From NCBI GenBank assembly GCA_937873315.1, contig CALMQX010000006.1, positions 1 to 64,000 of the forward strand: DNA of 64,000 nucleotides. Reading direction: 5' to 3'. This document shows positions 37,067 through 46,690 of this stretch, piece after piece. Made by a program: the position numbers and the translations under genes. A model generated the notes under the pieces. The model was not told where the DNA came from. It made no database searches and saw only the letters and a program-made list of their open reading frames with translations. This DNA is from an uncultured Nostocoides sp. GTDB lineage: Bacteria; Actinomycetota; Actinomycetes; Actinomycetales; Dermatophilaceae. How positions within the stretch are numbered: position 1 is the first letter of the stretch; each line of letters begins with the position of its first letter.

Positions 37067-38061
37067 GCGAGAAGCGCCGAGCCCTGGGTCGGGGACTGGG
37101 TGCCCTCATTCCGGCGAGCGCGGGGCCGGGATCCGCTGACCGGCCGGTTGACGTCTTCTTCCAGGGGGGCGCGGAGGCCCCCACAGCCCCAGTGACAGCC
37201 CCGGACGCCGAGGGCGCCCTACAGCCGGTCCCAGGGGCCGATTTCGCCGAGATCCCACTCGACGAGATTCGGCCCAACCCGCGGCAGCCGCGCACGGTCT
37301 TTGATGAGTCGGAGCTTGCCGAGCTCACCCACTCCATCCGTGAGATCGGCGTGCTGCAACCGGTCGTCGTCCGACCGATCCCCGAGAGTGAGCTCGCCGA
37401 AGACGATGCCGACGATCGGGTTCGCTACGAACTGATCATGGGTGAGCGCAGGTGGCGTGCCTCGCGGGCGGCCGGGAAGGAGACCGTCCCCGCGATCATC
37501 AAGATGACGCAGGATGACGACTTGCTTCGCGACGCCCTCCTGGAGAACCTTCACCGCAGCCAACTCAATGCACTGGAGGAGGCCGCGGCCTATCAGCAGC
37601 TTCTCGATGACTTCGGGTGCACCCAGGAGGAGCTTGCCGATCGCATTGGCCGATCCCGGCCGACGATCAGCAATACCCTCCGCTTGCTCAAGCTGCCCCC
37701 TCTGGTGGCCCGTCGGGTGGCTGCCGGCGTGCTGTCGGCAGGACACGCTCGCGCCATCCTGGCCCTGCCTGACGGCGCCGCAATGGAGCGGATGGCGCAG
37801 CGCGCGGTAGCTGAGGGCCTCTCGGTGCGCACGGTCGAGGAGCTGGTCACCCTCGGTGAGGACGGTGGCGGGGCGACTCGCCGTAATGCGCCTCGTCCTG
37901 GCGCTCGCCGGCCGCAACTCGACGAGCTGGCGGCGGATCTTTCAGACCGGCTAGACACCCGCGTGCGGATCGCCCTGGGGCAACGTAAGGGGCGTCTCAC
38001 CGTCGAGTTCGCCTCGCTTGAAGACCTCAATCGAATCCTCGACGCTATGCACCTGCGTTAG
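37063..38061 (+). CDS. parB: Chromosome partitioning protein ParB
   Basis: 332 residues from ATG 37063, overlapping the parA stop and preceded by AAGGAG. It opens with the conserved KRRALGRGLGALIP. The CTPase/N-terminal domain has the LDEIRPNPRQPRTVFDE and GERRWRASRAAG motifs (the latter binds CTP). The HTH (GCTQEELADRIGRSRPTISNTLRLLKL) reads parS, and the C-terminal dimer domain ends RVRIALGQRKGRLTVEF. It loads on the three parS sites nearby. Confidence 0.97.
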   Translation: MSEKRRALGRGLGALIPASAGPGSADRPVDVFFQGGAEAPTAPVTAPDAEGALQPVPGADFAEIPLDEIRPNPRQPRTVFDESELAELTHSIREIGVLQPVVVRPIPESELAEDDADDRVRYELIMGERRWRASRAAGKETVPAIIKMTQDDDLLRDALLENLHRSQLNALEEAAAYQQLLDDFGCTQEELADRIGRSRPTISNTLRLLKLPPLVARRVAAGVLSAGHARAILALPDGAAMERMAQRAVAEGLSVRTVEELVTLGEDGGGATRRNAPRPGARRPQLDELAADLSDRLDTRVRIALGQRKGRLTVEFASLEDLNRILDAMHLR

Positions 38062-38091
38062 CCCAGTCGCCACGGAAAGCGTTGCGCTACA

Positions 38092-38130
38092 ACGACATTC
38101 GCCGCACTCGATGAGTGCGGCGAATGTCGT
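38092..38130. terminator. Perfect 18-bp hairpin terminator between parB and trxA
   Basis: Left arm 38092-38109 (ACGACATTCGCCGCACTC), loop GAT, and right arm 38113-38130 are perfectly complementary. It lies between convergent genes, so it can end both transcripts. Confidence 0.92.
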
Positions 38131-38141
38131 ATCAGGTGCAA

Positions 38142-38471
38142 TCAGCCCTGGCTGAGGAAGGGCTCCAGCTCGCGCAGCAACTTCGGCTTGGGCATGGCGC
38201 CGACGATCGTCTTGACGATCTCGCCGCCGACGTAGACGTGCATGGTGGGGATTGAGGTGATGCCGAGGCGGCCGGTCACCGCGGGGTTCTCGTCGGTGTT
38301 GAACTTCACGACGCGGATCTCCGCGTGGTCGCGCGCAATCTCCTCGAGCACGGGCGCCACTGCGCGGCAGGGACCGCACCACGGCGCCCAGAAGTCCACG
38401 ATGGTGGGCTTGTCGCTCTGCAGCACCTCGGTGTCGTAGGTGGCGTCGGTGACTTCGGTCAGTGCACCCAT
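38142..38471 (-). CDS. trxA: Thioredoxin
   Basis: 109 residues with the redox WCGPC motif (C32, C35) in VDFWAPWCGPCRAVAPVLEEIA, cis-proline segment GITSIPTMHVYVGG, and typical length. It is reduced by TrxB, encoded 90 bp upstream on the same strand, so the two form one redox pair. The cluster sigM-anti-sigma-trxB-trxA is conserved in actinobacteria. In M. tuberculosis cwlM follows trxC at this place; here only the hairpin terminator separates it from parB. Confidence 0.97.
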   Translation of the reverse strand: MGALTEVTDATYDTEVLQSDKPTIVDFWAPWCGPCRAVAPVLEEIARDHAEIRVVKFNTDENPAVTGRLGITSIPTMHVYVGGEIVKTIVGAMPKPKLLRELEPFLSQG

Positions 38472-38561
38472 GGTTGATGTCCTTTCAGGATCTCGTTATG
38501 CCGTCTAGTGTCGCCCAACGGACTGACAACGCGGCGAGGTTGAGTTGGGGGAGGCTCACAC

Positions 38562-39500
38562 TCAGTGAGCGAGGAAGCGTTCAGCATCCAGGGCCGCGGC
38601 GCATCCGGAGCCGGCGGCCGTGATCGCCTGGCGGTACCGGTGGTCGACGAGGTCCCCGCACGCAAAGACACCGTCGAGAGAGGTCAGTGACGTCCGGTCC
38701 TGGCACACGACATAGCCATCGGCATCCAGCTCGACGAGTCCCTTGACCAGGTCATTGCGTGGATCGTGACCGATCGCGATGAATAGCCCAGTGACGGCGA
38801 GCTCCCGCGTGTCCCCAGTCGTGGTGTCCCGCAAGGTGACTCCGGACAACTTGGGGTCACCGTGGATCCCGACGACCTCGCTATTCCAGGCGAACTTGAT
38901 CTTCTCGTTGGCGAACGCGCGATCGGCCATGATCTTGCTCGCTCGCAACTCCTCCCGGCGATGAATCAGGGTGACCGAGCGGGCGAACTTGGTGAGGAAG
39001 GTGGCCTCCTCGATCGCCGAGTCCCCACCGCCGACCACGGCAATGTCCTGCTCCCGGAAGAAGAAGCCGTCGCAGGTGGCACACCACGACACCCCATGAC
39101 CGGAGAGGCGCTTCTCGTCGGGCAGCCCCAACTCCCGGTAGGCCGAGCCCATGGCCAGGATGATGGCGCGCGCGGAGTACACCCGACCCTCGCCGTCAGT
39201 GACGGTCTTGACCTCGCCATCCAGGGAAACCGCGGTCACATCGTCGGTGATGAACTCGGTGCCGAATCGCTCGGCCTGCGCGCGCATGTTCTCCATCAGC
39301 TCGGGGCCCATGATGCCGTCCCGGAAACCGGGGAAGTTCTCGACCTCGGTGGTCGTCATGAGGGCGCCACCAGCGGTGACCGCACCTTCGAAGAGCAGCG
39401 GCTGGAGGTTGGCGCGAGCCGCATAGACCGCGGCGGTGTAGCCGGCCGGCCCGGAGCCGATGATGATGACATTGCGGAGGTCAGCGCTGTGCTCGGACAC
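38562..39500 (-). CDS. trxB: Thioredoxin reductase
   Basis: 312 residues from GTG 39500 (reading [16 protein letters not shown]). FAD-binding [16 protein letters not shown], redox pair WCATCDG (C140, C143), NADPH-binding [13 protein letters not shown], and the C-terminal FAD segment [15 protein letters not shown] with AAGSGCAAA. It transfers electrons from NADPH to thioredoxin (TrxA, next gene). Contrast the similar flavoprotein at 4606, which lacks the cysteines. Confidence 0.97.
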   Translation of the reverse strand: MSEHSADLRNVIIIGSGPAGYTAAVYAARANLQPLLFEGAVTAGGALMTTTEVENFPGFRDGIMGPELMENMRAQAERFGTEFITDDVTAVSLDGEVKTVTDGEGRVYSARAIILAMGSAYRELGLPDEKRLSGHGVSWCATCDGFFFREQDIAVVGGGDSAIEEATFLTKFARSVTLIHRREELRASKIMADRAFANEKIKFAWNSEVVGIHGDPKLSGVTLRDTTTGDTRELAVTGLFIAIGHDPRNDLVKGLVELDADGYVVCQDRTSLTSLDGVFACGDLVDHRYRQAITAAGSGCAAALDAERFLAH

Positions 39501-39593
39501 GACGGAGGACTTCTTTCGGTGGTTGCGCGGGAATCGGGTCTGCCGGGGTGAACCGATCCTAACCGCCGCGGCATTCCCGCACGCCGCCGCCAC

Positions 39594-40352
39594 TCACGAG
39601 GCAGCGAGCGCAACCGGTCCCGCGATGATGCCAGGGTGACCGGAGTGACAGGAGCGTTTGACGAGGTATGCCGTGCGTGCGCCGCCCTCATCGGTGGCCA
39701 CGATGAGGGCCACCGCCTCGCCCTCGGCGGTGCCAAGATCGGCGACCACTGCGGATGAGGTGGGCACTCCGAGCGCCGAGGCACAGTCGCGGGCGCCGAT
39801 CGGGGTGGCGATCGGACCGACCGAGGGCGATTCCCCAACCAACGGAAGGGTGGTCGGCCCCGGATTCGCGACCGTGGCGGCTGCCTGGAGCGCCAGCGTC
39901 TGGGCGGCATACGAGCGATTGCTCATGTGGACCGAGGTCTGTGCGGCTTCGGAGTAGGCGGTATCCCTAGTCGCATTGGATCCACTGGCCACCGGGGCCT
40001 TTGGGCTCGACGCGGCCTGATCCTGCTGGCCCCCGGTCGTGGACTCGGCCTGGATAGTCGCACCGGCGGTCATCGAATCGGCGGATCCGTGCTGAAGGAC
40101 GTTGATGACGGCCAAGCCACCGGCCAGGGCAACGCTTGCCACCGCGGCCGCAGCGGCATACCGCGGCCACACTCGGCGGGGGCGCTGGATCAGCGGGATG
40201 ACGACGGTGTCGCGGCGCTCGGCTTCCAAGGCTGCTGTGATGCGCGCAACCAAATCCGGCGGCATCGGTCCCGGATCGGGGAGCGAGTGCAACACCTGAC
40301 GCATGCCGGTCGGATCATCCTCGTCGTGCGGTGCCTCTGGCGGCGTGGTCAT
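39594..40352 (-). CDS. Putative membrane anti-sigma factor next to sigM
   Basis: 252 residues. The N-terminal cytoplasmic part (PTGMRQVLHSLPDPGPMPPDLVARITAALEAE) precedes one membrane helix (YAAAAAVASVALAGGLAVINVL). After it comes a Ser/Thr/Gln-rich extracytoplasmic region ending in a compact domain with two cysteines (RDCASALG and KRSCHSGHPG). Position between sigM and trxB matches RsmA/Rv3912 and relatives, which bind SigM. No ZAS zinc motif is visible, so binding may differ. Role as anti-sigma is inferred from position and topology. Confidence 0.75.
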   Translation of the reverse strand: MTTPPEAPHDEDDPTGMRQVLHSLPDPGPMPPDLVARITAALEAERRDTVVIPLIQRPRRVWPRYAAAAAVASVALAGGLAVINVLQHGSADSMTAGATIQAESTTGGQQDQAASSPKAPVASGSNATRDTAYSEAAQTSVHMSNRSYAAQTLALQAAATVANPGPTTLPLVGESPSVGPIATPIGARDCASALGVPTSSAVVADLGTAEGEAVALIVATDEGGARTAYLVKRSCHSGHPGIIAGPVALAAS

Positions 40353-40424
40353 CTTCCCCTCCTCTCGGGCGCGTGGGGACTGGGCAGCGGGTGTGGGTGG
40401 TCATGCATATGACGAGTTGGCGGC

Positions 40425-41015
40425 TCATCCGGTTCCCTCCTGCCGGTCCGATGGCGGGTAACCCCTGCGGGCGAGTTCGGCGGCTAGCGCTTCCCGCCCT
40501 CGGGAGCAACGAGACTTGATGGTGCCCGCGGCGACGCCGAGCACCTCGGCGGCCTCGACCACGGACAATCCGTGCATGTCGACCAGGATCAGGGCCATGC
40601 GCTGCCCCTCCGGGAGGCTCTCGAGGGCGCTGCGAACGAGAAGCCGCAGATCGGTGCCGTGATGATCGTCGCGCCGATCAGGCAGATCCAGTTCGCCGAG
40701 ATCTGCCGAGCGACGCAGCACCGTGCGCTCGCGACGGAGTCGGTCGAGGCAGGCGTTGACCACGATGCGGTGTAGCCAGGTCGTGACCGCAGCCTCTCCG
40801 CGATAGGACGAGGCCCGCCGAAAGGCCGAGACGAAAGCGTCTTGAACACAGTCGGCAGCCAACTCGGTATTGCCGGTGGTTCGGATCGCCACGGCATACA
40901 TCCGATCGCGATGCCGGCGGAAGATCTCGCCGAAAGCGCTCCCGTCATCGCCCGCCAGATGCCGCTCGATGAGCTCCCGATCAGAGAGCTCGCTCAGGCT
41001 GGCAGGCAGGGCCAT
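40425..41015 (-). CDS. sigM: ECF sigma factor SigM-like
   Basis: 196 residues from ATG 41015, with TGATGG overlap to the stop of the upstream pseudokinase gene. Region 2: GEIFRRHRDRMYAVAIRT, then AADCVQDAFVSAFRRASSYRG and TTWLHRIVVNACLDRLRR. Region 4: LPEGQRMALILVDMHGLSV and EAAEVLGVAAGTIKSRCSRGREAL. The context murJ-pseudokinase-sigM-anti-sigma-trxB-trxA is the SigM locus of actinobacteria, where it controls thiol-stress and envelope genes. Target promoters are not determined here. Confidence 0.92.
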   Translation of the reverse strand: MALPASLSELSDRELIERHLAGDDGSAFGEIFRRHRDRMYAVAIRTTGNTELAADCVQDAFVSAFRRASSYRGEAAVTTWLHRIVVNACLDRLRRERTVLRRSADLGELDLPDRRDDHHGTDLRLLVRSALESLPEGQRMALILVDMHGLSVVEAAEVLGVAAGTIKSRCSRGREALAAELARRGYPPSDRQEGTG

Positions 41016-43009
41016 CACCCCGAGACAGTGATCTCACCGACGCGGGCGCGGTAGTCATTGCGTCCGGTGCTGTCCTTGCTCAACTGGGTGAACCAGACGA
41101 TGACGTATTGGCCCTTCACCGGCGTGGCCGCGAGCACGGTCTGAGTTCCCGAGACCATGGTCTTGCTGCCGATCTTGGTAGCTCCATCCAAGCTTCGTTC
41201 GCTAGCGACATAGATGTCGAAACTGGCTGGGATGGCGAGCGTGACGGTGACCTTCTTGGGCGTCTTATTCGGTCCGAGGTCCACCAGGATCCCGACGCCG
41301 CTCTTGACGCCGCCGAAGGCCGCGGTCCAATACCGTTCCGACTGCCACTCGGTCTTGGGGTCGTCGTCATAGACCCGGGCTGCGAGTTGCGGGTTCTCAC
41401 CGTCTCCGCCCAGGGGATCGAAGTCAGCGGCCGCGACGATCTGGAACTCCTCAAGCCCATCCGACGGGGTGGCCGAGCCTGCCGGGCTGGCCTTGGCGGT
41501 CGGCCGGGCCGATGCCGGGGCGGGACCGAAGGGCTCTTGGCCGATGCGAAGCACGCCCTGAATGCCGATGACCAGCCCCACGAGCAGGAATGCCGCCACG
41601 ATGGCCAGGGCGATCCGGCTCTCCTTGCGGTTGAGGACCTCATTGGACACCAACGGTGCTGGGGCCTCGAGTTCATGCGGGTCGTCAGAGATCGTCTCGG
41701 GGGCGAGCTCGCTGACCTTGTCCACGGCCTTGCGGGCCAGGTCGGCGACCTTGCCACCCACCGAGGTCATTGCGGTACTCACTGCGGCCACAACGGCGGC
41801 TGCGGGTCTCGGCTCGTCGTCGCCTGGTGGGTCGGTGTCGTGCGCGGCCAGGTCTGTTTCGCTTGTCGGCCCGACCTGGACTACCTGCGCCGCAGAGGCC
41901 TGCCCGGAGGCCACCCCAGCTGCCGCCCCGGCGGCCACACCGACCATGGCGGCAGCAGCAGCGGGCGCTTGAGCGTTGCGGGGGGTAAGGCGGGCCACAG
42001 CCGCCGGCGGTACATCCTCAACCGGGGCCGCCGCGGGCACGTGACCCCGCTCGTCGGTGTCCTCCGGGTCGACGAGCGGTGCCTTCGAGTCCTCGACCTG
42101 GTCCTCGACCTCGGAAACCGTCGGCGGTTCGGTCGGCTGCACCGGTTGGGTCGGCGCCTCGACCTCCTCGCTCACCCCAGGCAGATCGCCCGACACTCGG
42201 CGCGCTGGGGCCTTGCCGACCACCTGGCGGGAGGACCATGGTGCGATCTGACGCGCGTAATCCCCCGGAGAGGTGGGGCCGGCATTCTCTGCCAGGGTCA
42301 ACTGGCACAGCGTGTCCAGATCGCGGGGCACGCCCATAACGATCTCGGAAGGGGCCACGACGGCCGCTCCAGCCGAGCCAGCTGCGCTGCGCGGAGCCGG
42401 TGGCAGACCGCCGGCGCTCCCACGCACTTTGGAGAGCACGGGCCAGGTACCGGTCAGACCTGCGTAGGTCAGCGCGATGGTGCCCACAGCGTCGGCGCGC
42501 AAGGCGTCCTCACCGCTGAGCGATGGCCGACCACTGCGGGCGGCTGCGACCTCGAGGCCGCGAATGCGAATATCCCCATCGGTGGTGCGGAAGATCTCGC
42601 CGGGACCGAGCTCGACGTGATGCAGGCCCCGCCGCGAGGCGGCATCCAGGGCCACGCTGACCTCGCCGACGATCCGGCGTACCTCCTCGGCGGGCACTCC
42701 GCCCTCGAGGACGATGGCCGCCAAAGATGAGTGGGCGCTGAAGTCCTCTTCGACGACGTAAGCACGCTCTTCCTCGGTGCCCACATCGAGAACCCGCACG
42801 AAAGACGGCAGATCCACGGCCGCCGCACGCCGGGCAGCGTCCAGGATGGCTGCCGAACGGGTGTCGTCTGCCTCAACCAACAAGAGCACCACGGTTCGGG
42901 CGAGCACCCCGTCCTCGGCAGTCCAACGCTCGGTGCTCCGGACGGCCTCAATGCGCCGTCGCAGGGTGTAGCGCCCGGCGATGACCAGTCCAGGTCCGAC
43001 GCCCTCCAC
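41015..43009 (-). CDS. Membrane-anchored pseudokinase (separate equivalent of the Rv3910 C-terminal half)
   Basis: 664 residues. The N-terminal ~270 residues follow a protein-kinase fold (GRYTLRRRIEAVRSTERWTAED; catalytic-loop equivalent HHVELGPGEIFRTTDGDIRIRG) but lack the HRD and DFG residues, so it is a pseudokinase. Then come a Pro/Glu/Ala-rich linker, one membrane helix (IALAIVAAFLLVGLVIGIQG) and an extracellular beta domain (FQIVAAADFDPLGGDGENPQ, ending DYRARVGEITVSG) like a discoidin fold. In M. tuberculosis these domains are fused to MurJ (Rv3910) and recruit FhaA; here MurJ is a separate gene directly upstream. Confidence 0.85.
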   Translation of the reverse strand: MEGVGPGLVIAGRYTLRRRIEAVRSTERWTAEDGVLARTVVLLLVEADDTRSAAILDAARRAAAVDLPSFVRVLDVGTEEERAYVVEEDFSAHSSLAAIVLEGGVPAEEVRRIVGEVSVALDAASRRGLHHVELGPGEIFRTTDGDIRIRGLEVAAARSGRPSLSGEDALRADAVGTIALTYAGLTGTWPVLSKVRGSAGGLPPAPRSAAGSAGAAVVAPSEIVMGVPRDLDTLCQLTLAENAGPTSPGDYARQIAPWSSRQVVGKAPARRVSGDLPGVSEEVEAPTQPVQPTEPPTVSEVEDQVEDSKAPLVDPEDTDERGHVPAAAPVEDVPPAAVARLTPRNAQAPAAAAAMVGVAAGAAAGVASGQASAAQVVQVGPTSETDLAAHDTDPPGDDEPRPAAAVVAAVSTAMTSVGGKVADLARKAVDKVSELAPETISDDPHELEAPAPLVSNEVLNRKESRIALAIVAAFLLVGLVIGIQGVLRIGQEPFGPAPASARPTAKASPAGSATPSDGLEEFQIVAAADFDPLGGDGENPQLAARVYDDDPKTEWQSERYWTAAFGGVKSGVGILVDLGPNKTPKKVTVTLAIPASFDIYVASERSLDGATKIGSKTMVSGTQTVLAATPVKGQYVIVWFTQLSKDSTGRNDYRARVGEITVSG

Positions 43010-43073
43010 GCGTGCTCCTTCTGGGGTGGGGCAGGGTTATGTGCCCGGCCGGTGATGACCGGGCGCCTTCATC

Positions 43074-44714
43074 CTAGGCTCCCGCGCGGTCGCGGCGAGG
43101 GAGGCGGGAGAGTAGGGCCTGCTTCGCCTGCCCAATCTCGGTCACGCCGAGCAGGTGGGCGGTAACCCAGGTTGCCGTCAAGTGCAGCACGCCCACTATG
43201 GCTAGCACGAGGCCACCGGTGATCAGGGCCGTCACACCACGGGTGTGCCCCAAGTCGGGCAGCAGCCGGCCCACCAACCACGCGAGCACCGCGGCATAGC
43301 CAGCGGCCGGCAGGGCGATCCGCGCGTACGTGCCCAACACCCCGGCCATCCCCAGTGAACCCAGCCGTCGGTGGACCAGGATGGTCCCCACGGCCGCCCC
43401 GACCAGGTATGCCGTGCTCTGGCCGACGCCGATGAGCAGGCCGGTGAGCTGCGGATCCCCCTGCCAGGCCACGAAGGCGAAGAGTGCGGCGATCGAGGTC
43501 ACCACGACCTGGGTGATGAACGGGGTCCGACCATCGTCATGGGCGAAGAAGGTGCGGTCGTTGAGGTAAAGCCAGCCGTAGGGCAGCACGCCCAGAACCA
43601 TCCAGCTCACCAACTGGGCGACGGCATTGGTCTGCGAGGTGGGGTTGCCGATGAACAGCGAGGAGGTCACGACCGGCGCGAAGGCGGCCAGGAGCGCCAC
43701 CACGGGGATCAGGATGGGCGCGATCGTCCGCAGACCCCGCCGGTAGTCGGCCCGCACCGCCGCGGCATCGTCATGGGCCACCGCCGTGGAGATCCGGTTG
43801 AAGAGGGCGGTCACCAAGGAAACGGTGACCAGAGAGTGCGGGAGCATGACGATGAGAAAGGCGTTGTCGAAGGCGCTCCGCGACGCCAGGCTCTCGCCGG
43901 TGGTCTTGCCCACGTCAGCGGCGCGGGTCAGCGCCTGCGAGGTGACCATGAAGCCCAGTTGACTGACCGCCACTGCGGCGAAGGTCCACATCGCCACCCG
44001 CGATGACGTGCCCAGACCCACGCCGCGCAGGCCCCATACCGGCCGGAAATGGAAACCCAATCGGCGCAAGGGGATGATCAAGGCGACCGCCTGAATCGCG
44101 ATCGACAGGGTGGCCGTGCCGCCGAGGATGGCGATCATCGCGGGCGTCCACTGCGAGATCGGTGCACCCAGGGGATAGCCCGCCAGCCGGAACCAGATCA
44201 GGCCGACGATGGCCACGAGATTGGCGACGACCGGGGCCCAGAGGTAAGGCCAGAAAAGGCCTCGAGCGTTGAGAATCTGCCCGAGCAGGGTGTACATGCC
44301 GTAGAAGAACATCTGCGGGAGGCAGATGTAGGCAAAGGTCGTCGACAGCTCTAGGGCATCCGCACGGAAGTCTGAGAAGAGGTGGACCAACCAGGGGGCT
44401 GCCAGGGTGACCAGCACGGTGGAGCCCAACAGGAAGGCCGTGGTCAAGGTGACGATGCGGTTGACGAATTCCGCGCCGCCGTCGTCGTGCAGCTTGGCCT
44501 TGACGATCTGCGGCACCAGGATCCCGTTGAGGATGCCGCCGCCAACAAGGATGTACAGCGTATTGGGCAGGGTGTTGGCGACCTGGAAGACGTCGGCGGT
44601 CAGACCGGCCGCTCCGATGACGCTGGCCAACAGGATGCCCCGGGCGAGGCCGAAGAGACGTGAGGTCATGGTCCCGGCCGTCATGAGTGCGACGTCGCGG
44701 GTCATCCGGCTCAT
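43074..44714 (-). CDS. murJ: Lipid II flippase MurJ (MviN)
   Basis: 546 residues from ATG 44714, overlapping the stop of the DUF6049 gene. The MATE-like MviN signature is clear: SRLFGLARGILLASVIGA, ADVFQVANTLPN, GGGILNGILVPQIVKA, and about 14 hydrophobic helices. It flips lipid-linked peptidoglycan precursor to the outside. It ends in a short basic tail with no fused kinase domain. The 64-bp gap to the pseudokinase contains a small GC-rich hairpin. Confidence 0.94.
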   Translation of the reverse strand: MSRMTRDVALMTAGTMTSRLFGLARGILLASVIGAAGLTADVFQVANTLPNTLYILVGGGILNGILVPQIVKAKLHDDGGAEFVNRIVTLTTAFLLGSTVLVTLAAPWLVHLFSDFRADALELSTTFAYICLPQMFFYGMYTLLGQILNARGLFWPYLWAPVVANLVAIVGLIWFRLAGYPLGAPISQWTPAMIAILGGTATLSIAIQAVALIIPLRRLGFHFRPVWGLRGVGLGTSSRVAMWTFAAVAVSQLGFMVTSQALTRAADVGKTTGESLASRSAFDNAFLIVMLPHSLVTVSLVTALFNRISTAVAHDDAAAVRADYRRGLRTIAPILIPVVALLAAFAPVVTSSLFIGNPTSQTNAVAQLVSWMVLGVLPYGWLYLNDRTFFAHDDGRTPFITQVVVTSIAALFAFVAWQGDPQLTGLLIGVGQSTAYLVGAAVGTILVHRRLGSLGMAGVLGTYARIALPAAGYAAVLAWLVGRLLPDLGHTRGVTALITGGLVLAIVGVLHLTATWVTAHLLGVTEIGQAKQALLSRLPRRDRAGA

Positions 44715-46690
44715 GCGGGTGCCTTGCGCGGAGAGCGAAGAGTCCTGCGGATGCCGACAACGAGGGCCAAGGCGGCGACTCCGGCGATGACCGGATAGAT
44801 CCAACTGCCGGTCGGGGATACGGCTACCCGCGCCGAGGCCACCTTGGCGACCGCTGAACCATCGGGCCCGGTGAGCGCCGCCGACAACGTGACGTCCCCG
44901 GCCGCGAGCGCTGTAGCGTCGAACGAGACCACGGACTTGCTGCGAGCGCCAATGCGCAACTCGCTCACGGCAGGGCGCTCGAGCCGGAGCCGCGGACTGT
45001 CTGAGGTCAAGGTCAGCGTCAGCCCACTCACCTCCGTCTCAAGGTCGTTGGCGACCGTGACCTGTAGCCGGCCGGTGTCGGCGGCAAAGGTGACATTCTG
45101 CATGACGATCCGCAGCGAGGTCCGCGCGGTGACCGCGTCGGCTTCCAGGGGCTTCACCAGGTCGGACCAGGCCGCCCGCTCCCCGCGCCAGCGTGCGGAG
45201 AGTGCCTGGTCGAGCTCATCGCGCCACTGCGCGGTCACCTTTTGGCCGTCCTTACGCACCGAGCCGGTGGGGATGAGGGTCGAGCTGGCCTCCATCAAGG
45301 CGTTCGCTGCGGTGGTGGTCAAGGGAGAGGGGGGCGCGTCGCTAGGCGCCTGATTCGCCGACAGCACCGTGGTGGCTGATTGGGCCGCCCGGATCGCTTG
45401 CTCCAACGTCCCGGCGTTGAGCCAGGGCAGCGCGGTCAACGCCTCGAGCGCGGAGCCGAGGTTCGTGGCGTCCACGTTCAGCCCGCGGGCCGGCGCAATC
45501 ACCACCGTGCGGGGGGTGCCCGGCCGGTCGTTAAGTGCCACCAACGTATGAGCCAGCAGCGTCTGCAGATCCACCGGCCGAGAAGGCGCAGCGGCCGCCG
45601 TGGTCAGGGCCTGCGAGAGTGCGCCATTGGCCACCAAGGCCCCAAAGCGACCGAGCCGACGTGGGGCGTCGATGGTGGGGGTGGACACCTCCTGCGAGGG
45701 CACGACGATCGTCGGGGCGGGTCCACCGGCATACGCCGAGGTAATGGTCGCCAGCGTCCGCGAACTCATCGTCGAGGTCACCGGCCAGACCAGGTCGGCG
45801 CGGGCGCCGACCGTGGCGGCAAGCGTTCGGGAGGAGGCCACCATCGAGGTGGCGCTCTCGCGCAGTCGCGGCACGCCCGAGATCGCCGCCAGATCGGCAT
45901 CGGCCCGGGGCAAAAGGACCGCGGGGTGTGACTCGAGTTGCGCGCGCAGCGAGTTCGCGAAGTCGATGCGGGCCGTCTGCTCCGCCTCGGAGAGAGTTGG
46001 GGTAGGGGTGAGGAGGACCGGGTCGATAGCCCAGACGACGCGATGATTGGCGCTGCCTGCGATCAACTGAGCTAGCCGGCTGTCGGGCGCCAGCGCCGCG
46101 GTCCAGGCCGCGCTGCGCAGTTCCGCCTCCCGCGACCACAAGTCTGGATCCGGGTCCAGCGTCAGCGGAAGCAGGACGACTGTCTGCAGCGGCTCGTACT
46201 GCTTCCCACGGTGATATGCCGCGAAGGTGCGGGCGGATGCCCCGGCCGCATCCACGCGCAGCGGCAGGACCCCGTAGAACGCAGCCTGCAGGGATGCCGC
46301 GCGTGGAATCGCGAGGCGGAACCGGTGGGTCGCCCCTGGAGCCAGTGCGGCGGGGGCGGCCTGGGTCGCTACCGTCCTGGTGCTGCCGTCGGCGGCCGCC
46401 CCTTTCAGCCAGGCATCGACATCGTCGGCAGCAATGAGGGTGGGTGCGGCCAAGTGCGCGCTGACCGAGCCCAGGGCCACCGCCTTCGTACCGTCATTGG
46501 TGACCGTGCCGGACACGACCAAGGTCGCATTGGCCTCGGTCAGGGTGGGGGCTATCCCGGTCAGGTCGATGCGGACCGAGCCGGTGGCCGCCTGCGCCTT
46601 CGGGGTACTGGGCGACGCGCACCACGAGGCGAGGAGTGTGAGGAGGAGAGCAAGAGCGACGGCCGGAGTGCGGCTGGCGCGTCCGGCCAT
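44711..46690 (-). CDS. DUF6049 family exported membrane protein
   Basis: 659 residues with an N-terminal signal peptide (ALALLLTLLASWCASPS, possible lipobox-like Cys), a long extracytoplasmic region of beta-rich domains (VRIDLTGIAPTLTEANATLVVSG; a glycosidase-like middle RVVWAIDPVLL), and one C-terminal helix (WIYPVIAGVAALALVVGI) with a basic tail. This is the Rv3909 equivalent that precedes mviN/murJ in all actinobacterial versions of the locus. Function is unknown, likely linked to wall synthesis. It overlaps the Nudix gene end by one base. Confidence 0.88.
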   Translation of the reverse strand: MAGRASRTPAVALALLLTLLASWCASPSTPKAQAATGSVRIDLTGIAPTLTEANATLVVSGTVTNDGTKAVALGSVSAHLAAPTLIAADDVDAWLKGAAADGSTRTVATQAAPAALAPGATHRFRLAIPRAASLQAAFYGVLPLRVDAAGASARTFAAYHRGKQYEPLQTVVLLPLTLDPDPDLWSREAELRSAAWTAALAPDSRLAQLIAGSANHRVVWAIDPVLLTPTPTLSEAEQTARIDFANSLRAQLESHPAVLLPRADADLAAISGVPRLRESATSMVASSRTLAATVGARADLVWPVTSTMSSRTLATITSAYAGGPAPTIVVPSQEVSTPTIDAPRRLGRFGALVANGALSQALTTAAAAPSRPVDLQTLLAHTLVALNDRPGTPRTVVIAPARGLNVDATNLGSALEALTALPWLNAGTLEQAIRAAQSATTVLSANQAPSDAPPSPLTTTAANALMEASSTLIPTGSVRKDGQKVTAQWRDELDQALSARWRGERAAWSDLVKPLEADAVTARTSLRIVMQNVTFAADTGRLQVTVANDLETEVSGLTLTLTSDSPRLRLERPAVSELRIGARSKSVVSFDATALAAGDVTLSAALTGPDGSAVAKVASARVAVSPTGSWIYPVIAGVAALALVVGIRRTLRSPRKAPA

